Position numbers and translations under genes: made by a program
Assembly (NCBI GenBank): GCA_004009845.1
Contig: RMBW01000043.1
Coordinates: forward strand, 182,368-246,367
Origin: Davidsoniella eucalypti
Lineage: Eukaryota > Ascomycota > Sordariomycetes > Microascales > Ceratocystidaceae
DNA length: 64,000 nucleotides
Direction: 5' to 3'
Shown: positions 59,226 through 64,000 of the stretch, one piece after another
How the letters are laid out: each line of letters starts with the position of its first letter
Position numbering within the stretch: the first letter of the stretch is position 1
The notes under the pieces: model-generated
Told to the model about the DNA's origin: nothing
The model's input: only the letters and a program-made list of their open reading frames with translations
Database searches by the model: none

Positions 59226-61654
59226 TGTGAGAATATAGACAAGATGTAGTTTGATTTGTGGTGGCTTGTAACGAATAAAGATACCAAAGATATAAACAGA
59301 GGAGGTCAATGTAGATACTGAAATAGAAGACTGCTGCCAACAGAGTAGTTGCGGCTGATGCAAATGTATGTTGTATATTTCAAGAACTAGCAACTACGAT
59401 TTCTCGGAACATGAGATATATCTACCTTATATAGAAAACTTGATCCCCCCCCAATAATATATCAACCATACTTCTTACTTACTACTCACAAATGACTCAC
59501 GTGAAGCGCTTGCTTTCCGATGGAATAAGAGGCCGCTTTTTTTCCCCTTGACTAAGAATGACAAGCTATTTAGTTCGGCCCATATAAACTGCGCGGAATG
59601 GAAGAATTAGGACGGGCCAGAAGAAGATCCTAACGTCACTCCTGTCCCTTCTCCATCAAATCAGCCAAGCAATATAGAGGAGTGGAGAAATGATAGGCCT
59701 AGCCACAGAGCAATGCCGGCGTCCTTCGCGCCATGCCACAGCATGGAGGGGGCTTGACACGGCTTAGTTCGGCTGCCGCTGGATATCGCCAGCAACACCG
59801 CGAATAGAGCCTAGATGCAGACATGATGTATGGATAGAGATTATTCATGTATTCTATTCAGAGTTGAATGGTATTATCTTGACAAGCCCGGTAAGCCATA
59901 GACCGAATTTCCATGCTTTTGAGACAACTCACGTGCTATCAAAGCCCGGCGATATCGTAGCTATAGAGACAGTATTCACAAGAGCATCAGTATGTAATTA
60001 CACAAGCGAGTAGAAAATGCGGGCTAGCGGAGCAATACTTTCTAACTCTACTACGACACGTAAGACTCCAATGCTATGCTGCAGTTTCCTGGGTCTGACA
60101 AAGGTTCCTAGCTTTGGTTTCCTTTTTTGTCCAGTTCAAATCCGGCGTCTAAAATGAATTTGGTTGGTTTTCCAGGGCAGATATCTAGCCGGATTACCTA
60201 ATTTTGTTTTGTTCCAAGATAACAACTATCAATCAAAGAGATAAGACTTGAATTCTCGTATCACAGCGGCTTACATAAATTCATATATTACAATACTATT
60301 TTAAAGCCCACTAGACGAATCGTAGTACATCGTAGATTTTCAGAGCATGTAAAAACATTCCAGCTACTCCCTATTATGTATCCATCATACTTAGTAGATA
60401 AGCACATATCAGTCAGTAGGCACCGATCAAAGACCATCCGTCAGGAATCGGATCACTTATAAAAAGACAAGACGAGGGGGGCGCAGTGTATCTGGGTGTC
60501 CGACGTTGTTCTTGTCCTGTTTAGTCTACTTTTCCACTACTGCATACTGCTTAGCACAGTGATGTGATACTTCTATTCTTCCATTTGCAGTAATGAACCG
60601 ATAAGTCCAGTCAGTCTTCTGTTTCACTGTACGAGAATCACTAGCACAATTGTAGATTAGCATCAAAGACACCACACCAACATATCTATTTCGTACACTT
60701 CTTCCCGATCTCAAGGGGGTCTCGGTAAGATTCCTTTGTTTCCCTAGCCAGCACTAACCTATATTGTATATTGTATATTGCAGTATGTACTTGGTTTATT
60801 TTGCATAAATTCATGATTGCTGTTCTCCCAATACAATTGTTTACGCTACGCAACCAACCTTGACCAAGAAGACGAAGGATCAGGGTCTGCGTAAGACTCG
60901 TTTCATCGCTTGGCCTTACGATGTTTAGCTGTAATGTCTGTCTGTATCTAGGCCCGTTCTTCATCAAACCTTTTGCCACTTTAGTGGTTATTGAGCTCTC
61001 TGGAAGCAAAGCACAGCACACGATCACTGCGCCCTAGCTCCTGCTAAGCCAGCCGGGTCAAAGTTCTTATACAGCCCTAACTATGCTACTTTAAATCTTC
61101 ATAGCTCTATAGCTCCATAAGATAAATGAATTAAAAAAAAATATGCTACTTGTACATGTGTACATGTTAGTTACGTCCTCTTCAGCTCTTGTCACCAGAT
61201 GAGGTGATTTAAAGTCATGCCTCTACAACTATATCCGTGCTATTTCTTTACTATACAGATCTTTGACTAAGCACATGGCATATGCTGATCACCATGTGGA
61301 CTTGTGTAATCGTAGACGCGCAATCGCTTCTACAAACTCTATCAACTTGACGCGTACGACTTGTCACCTCATAAAGCTCTACAAATCTACTAACAAGAAC
61401 AAAAATCCACCTGATTTACCGTCGTGCCATCCCATTTTGGTCCGTCAGCCCCTTATTATCACGTCGTCTTCTGGTTGGCCATACATTATTATATATAGAT
61501 CTTGCTACAGCTACTTTTTCTTTTTCATCTACAGAGTACAGCGGTTGGGTTTTGTCGTAGGATCGGTCTCTTACACAATTACTATGCATAAAACAATGCA
61601 GGTATACCATACAATCATACCAATATACTACTATGCAACTTGACTACTATAATA
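59226..61654. other. intergenic, PDX1 promoter and beyond
   Basis: 2.4 kb. A TCACGTGAA E-box-like site lies near 59498-59506 upstream of PDX1. A TGTATAT repeat lies at about 60766-60779. No supportable gene or RNA. Confidence 0.55.
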
Positions 61655-62410
61655 ATGGATCTGGAGCTCAGACTTCAAGAAATATCCCAAAGAACCCAGG
61701 ATCTCACAAGCCAGAAGGCACGTGAACAGCACGAATTCCAACGACAACTGCAACAGCTCCAACAATGACATGCAGGAGAAGCAAGTCAGTTCAACAGTCA
61801 GCATGCAAAGCTACAGCATGAATACCATGAAATTCAACAACTGTTGCACAGTCCCCTTTGCCAACACTGGAAACTGCGGAAATTTCCAATAAATCACCTA
61901 CCTCTGTACGAAATACCAACATCATCGCAGTTTGGCATGAGATGAAGTTATATATCCAAAGAAACTCCTCGGAGACTCTTCCCGGAGGAACTTTGCCCCG
62001 AACTTCGAAATGCAGCTCAAGAGGACAATATTAGCAAAGAGTACCTTCATGAACTCCTAGTTTCTATGAAGACTCGTTGTGAAGCCTGTTATCGCTGCCA
62101 ATGGGATATACACGAGGTACTAGTCTAGATATATATGGTATTTTAATACACACAGTTATGAATCAAACAGATCTTGTATACATCGTTTCAACTTATTAGA
62201 GCGATATCGTGAAATCTGCCAATACATCTCACAACGGATTTCATCACTGTCCTTCTTATCAGTCAACTAAGGCCTCTAGATGATGACCATTTTCCACTGA
62301 TTATAGAAACAAACAAGGACTGTTACTGTGTGAAGAACAAAGAGCTACTATCAAGAAACCGATCTGCACCCTGATCATACGACCCACTGTACTCTGTAAT
62401 GCTCGTTTAG
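61655..62410 (+). pseudogene. decayed two-exon coiled-coil gene, stops all TGA until the end
   Basis: From ATG 61655 one frame runs to 62116 broken only by TGA at 61766-61768 and 61943-61945. A donor GTACTA at 62117 and acceptor ACAG ending at 62170 join, in phase 0, to a frame at 62171-62410 broken by TGA at 62210-62212 and 62369-62371 and ended by TAG. The peptide is a Gln/Glu/Leu/His coiled coil (MDLELRLQEISQRTQ..., then LQHEYHEIQQLLH), followed by a globular-looking part (PRRLFPEELCPELRNAAQED, then a Cys-containing segment). I do not recognise the family. All internal stops can come from CGA by a C-to-T change, which fits CpG decay. The start resembles that of the small ORF at 34821. Confidence 0.5.
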
Positions 62411-63352
62411 CAATATCATTTGCAGCTAGGCACACTAATTGAGTCTGATGACTTTTCCGGCATTTGTGCCTTTGCCCGGCTATTGTAGGCTCCATTCCAA
62501 CTACATATACATTGATTTATTAATTAATCGTTTTATGTCTTTATGTGGATCACTTAGATCCGACCCTAATGGATCATTAAACGTCGAGAAACCCTAATGG
62601 TCCTTGAAGATTCCATAATGAAGGTCCAAACTATATATAAAAACTCCCAAAAAAAACAGAAAAACACAGAAAACAAAAACAAAATGTTGCCCCCACTCCA
62701 ACTACGTTCACTAGAGAACCAACAAAGCTGGTACTCACAACCCAAACGGACTAAATACTGAATTCTGATCGGTATTGTATTCAATACGAGCAATGCTTGC
62801 TTCGCTGTAAAGGATCAACAAGGTTTCAGACGACATTTTGGTGCCAATAGCCGAACGGGCAAGTTCAGCTATAGAACGGAACATACATCTGTATGTGTCG
62901 TCCTTCAATATAATTCACCAACTAGTCGATAGAAAGACATGGACATGGACATGGACATGGTTATAATTGAAAATCAGACCACGACTGTGATCAAATCAGA
63001 TATTGTTACCGGAGTTCTTACTAGTTACATAGCATAGCATACGATTTGTGACGAATCATGAACTGGCTTGTGACTTCTTTACTCCGAATATGGATGATCC
63101 AGACTACCTTCTATATGTCTTTTAGAAAGACATGAATACGAGACATTTCTAAAGCACTGGTTGGAGATGTATATATAGCGGAGATAGTGCATAATACAAA
63201 TCACTAGCTCTGTTGTAGTTATCCTTGATATTTTATGCACACACATATATCAAAGACTATCATCTTGATTATTTACCGTAGACGAGGGTTGTCATGTTCA
63301 TTCATATATATATTTTTACGCTTTTATACACCCAGATATGAGAGACGAGTAT
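62411..63352. other. intergenic, 3' side of leucyl-tRNA synthetase
   Basis: AT-rich. ACCCTAATGG occurs twice (near 62564 and 62590) and a GACATG tandem repeat lies at 62936-62959. No gene seen. Confidence 0.55.
62936..62959 (+). repeat. GACATG tandem repeat, four units
   Basis: Four perfect copies of the hexamer GACATG; a small microsatellite without evident function. Confidence 0.9.
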
Positions 63353-64000
63353 CTATGCGACGTTCTCAAAGTAAAAGGTAGGGTTACCAGGAACAGCACT
63401 TTCGGCGACAGGTACAGTAATGTCAGTCTCAGACTGGTCGATAACCTTGACGCCCTTTTTACCACCTTCTAGCACACGGATGACATTGACCTCTTTCAGG
63501 CCAGCAGAGCGCTTAAGACCGGGAATTGTCTTCACTAAGATGTTAGACTCATCAAATGAAAGAGTACGGCTCAGAGCATCCTCGCCAGCTTGAAGGCGCC
63601 TCTTGAGGGTTTGAACGAAAGGCATGGCCTTCTTCATCTCGCCAAGCTTGCCAACACGTCCCATCAAAGCCTTCTCGTCAATGGTCTTGGTGGCAGGATC
63701 CCACATCTCGGTCAAGAGATCAATGTACTTTTGCTGCCACGCGGGGAACTGGGAAGCAATGTAGACCGTAAGCTTCTTGGGCTTCGATGGGTCGAATGAC
63801 ACCTCCTTGCCTTAGCCTTCTTCTTGAGTTGCGTTGACTCAGCAGAGTTGACTGCCGATGAAGTGTTCTTGATGTATTCACGAGCAGCCGTGAGAGAGGC
63901 ATCGGCTTCGGGAAGGTTGGGGAAACGCTGAGTCTGGATGCTCTTGGTTTCCTTGAGAATCTCGAGCCACAGGAATTCAGCGAAATGGGGCGCAAAGAGG
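63353..64000 (-). CDS. CDC60: cytosolic leucyl-tRNA synthetase, C-terminal part, with frameshift
   Basis: Partial: the gene runs off the right edge. The minus strand gives about 65 residues (PHFAEFLWLEIL, FPNLPEADASL, AAREYIKNTSSAVNSAE, TQLKKKAK) in one frame, then the family sequence continues in another frame (SFDPSKPKKLTVYIASQFPAWQ to NPTFYFENVA and TAG at 63353). These are the anticodon-binding end and C-terminal domain of eukaryotic Cdc60-type LeuRS, which charges tRNA-Leu and, in yeast, senses leucine for TORC1. The break is at about 63809-63812, where one G (minus strand) appears to be missing from a short homopolymer. In an essential gene this is more likely a sequencing error than a real mutation. 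Confidence 0.9.

Noticed and set aside
60130..60160. GTTCAAATCC, a tRNA T-loop look-alike
   Set aside because: Flanking bases do not form a T-stem, and no A box or acceptor stem is present.
61655..62410. UGA as a sense codon, since internal stops in several spacer frames are all TGA and only one complete, clearly recognised gene (BLS1-like) ends in TGA
   Set aside because: More than 9,000 codons of confident genes, including 4,086 in TOM1, contain no in-frame TGA. A reassigned codon would appear there. CpG decay of CGA in dead genes is simpler.

Overview
The window is nuclear DNA from an ascomycete fungus. Genes carry short introns (mostly 57-190 nt) with GTAAGT/GTACGT/GTATGT-type donors and a CTAAC branch point shortly before the acceptor AG. 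Coding DNA is clearly GC-richer than the AT-rich, homopolymer-laden spacers. The ribosomal protein S6 sequence, the 4,086-residue Tom1-type HECT ligase and an SRPK-like divergent kinase look most like filamentous ascomycetes (Pezizomycotina) or an early-branching yeast-like relative. I cannot fix the genus.

Layout, left to right: SOG2 (+, LRR protein of the RAM network), a BLOC-1 subunit 1/GCN5L1-like gene (+), TSC13 (-, enoyl reductase of fatty-acid elongation), RPS8 (+), a GYP5-like TBC Rab-GAP (-), a 4.9 kb spacer with an intron-containing tRNA-Pro(CGG), the giant TOM1/HUWE1 HECT ubiquitin ligase (+, 12.5 kb), a small two-exon coiled-coil ORF, RPS6 (-), CTF8 (+), DPH1 (-), a 3-hydroxy-3-methylglutaryl-CoA lyase (+), VMA2 (+, seven exons), an SRPK-like kinase (+), an unrecognised six-exon gene (-) whose frame continues for 158 codons past an in-frame TAG, a GH51 alpha-L-arabinofuranosidase (-) divergent from an MFS sugar transporter (+), PDX1/SNZ (-), a decayed gene, and the 3' end of cytosolic leucyl-tRNA synthetase (-, with a one-base frameshift).

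Most genes are unrelated housekeeping loci. Two local relations matter. The arabinofuranosidase and sugar transporter form a divergent pair that fits pentose/arabinan use. RPS8 and RPS6, although 27 kb apart, share a roughly 20-bp upstream element at matching mRNA distance, which looks like a ribosomal-protein promoter module. The most interesting anomalies are the TAG-interrupted gene at 47978-51089, the shared ribosomal-protein element, the decayed reading frames whose internal stops are all TGA, the CDC60 frameshift, and long introns in RPS6 and GYP5. I see no CRISPR array, intact transposon, or complete secondary-metabolite cluster.
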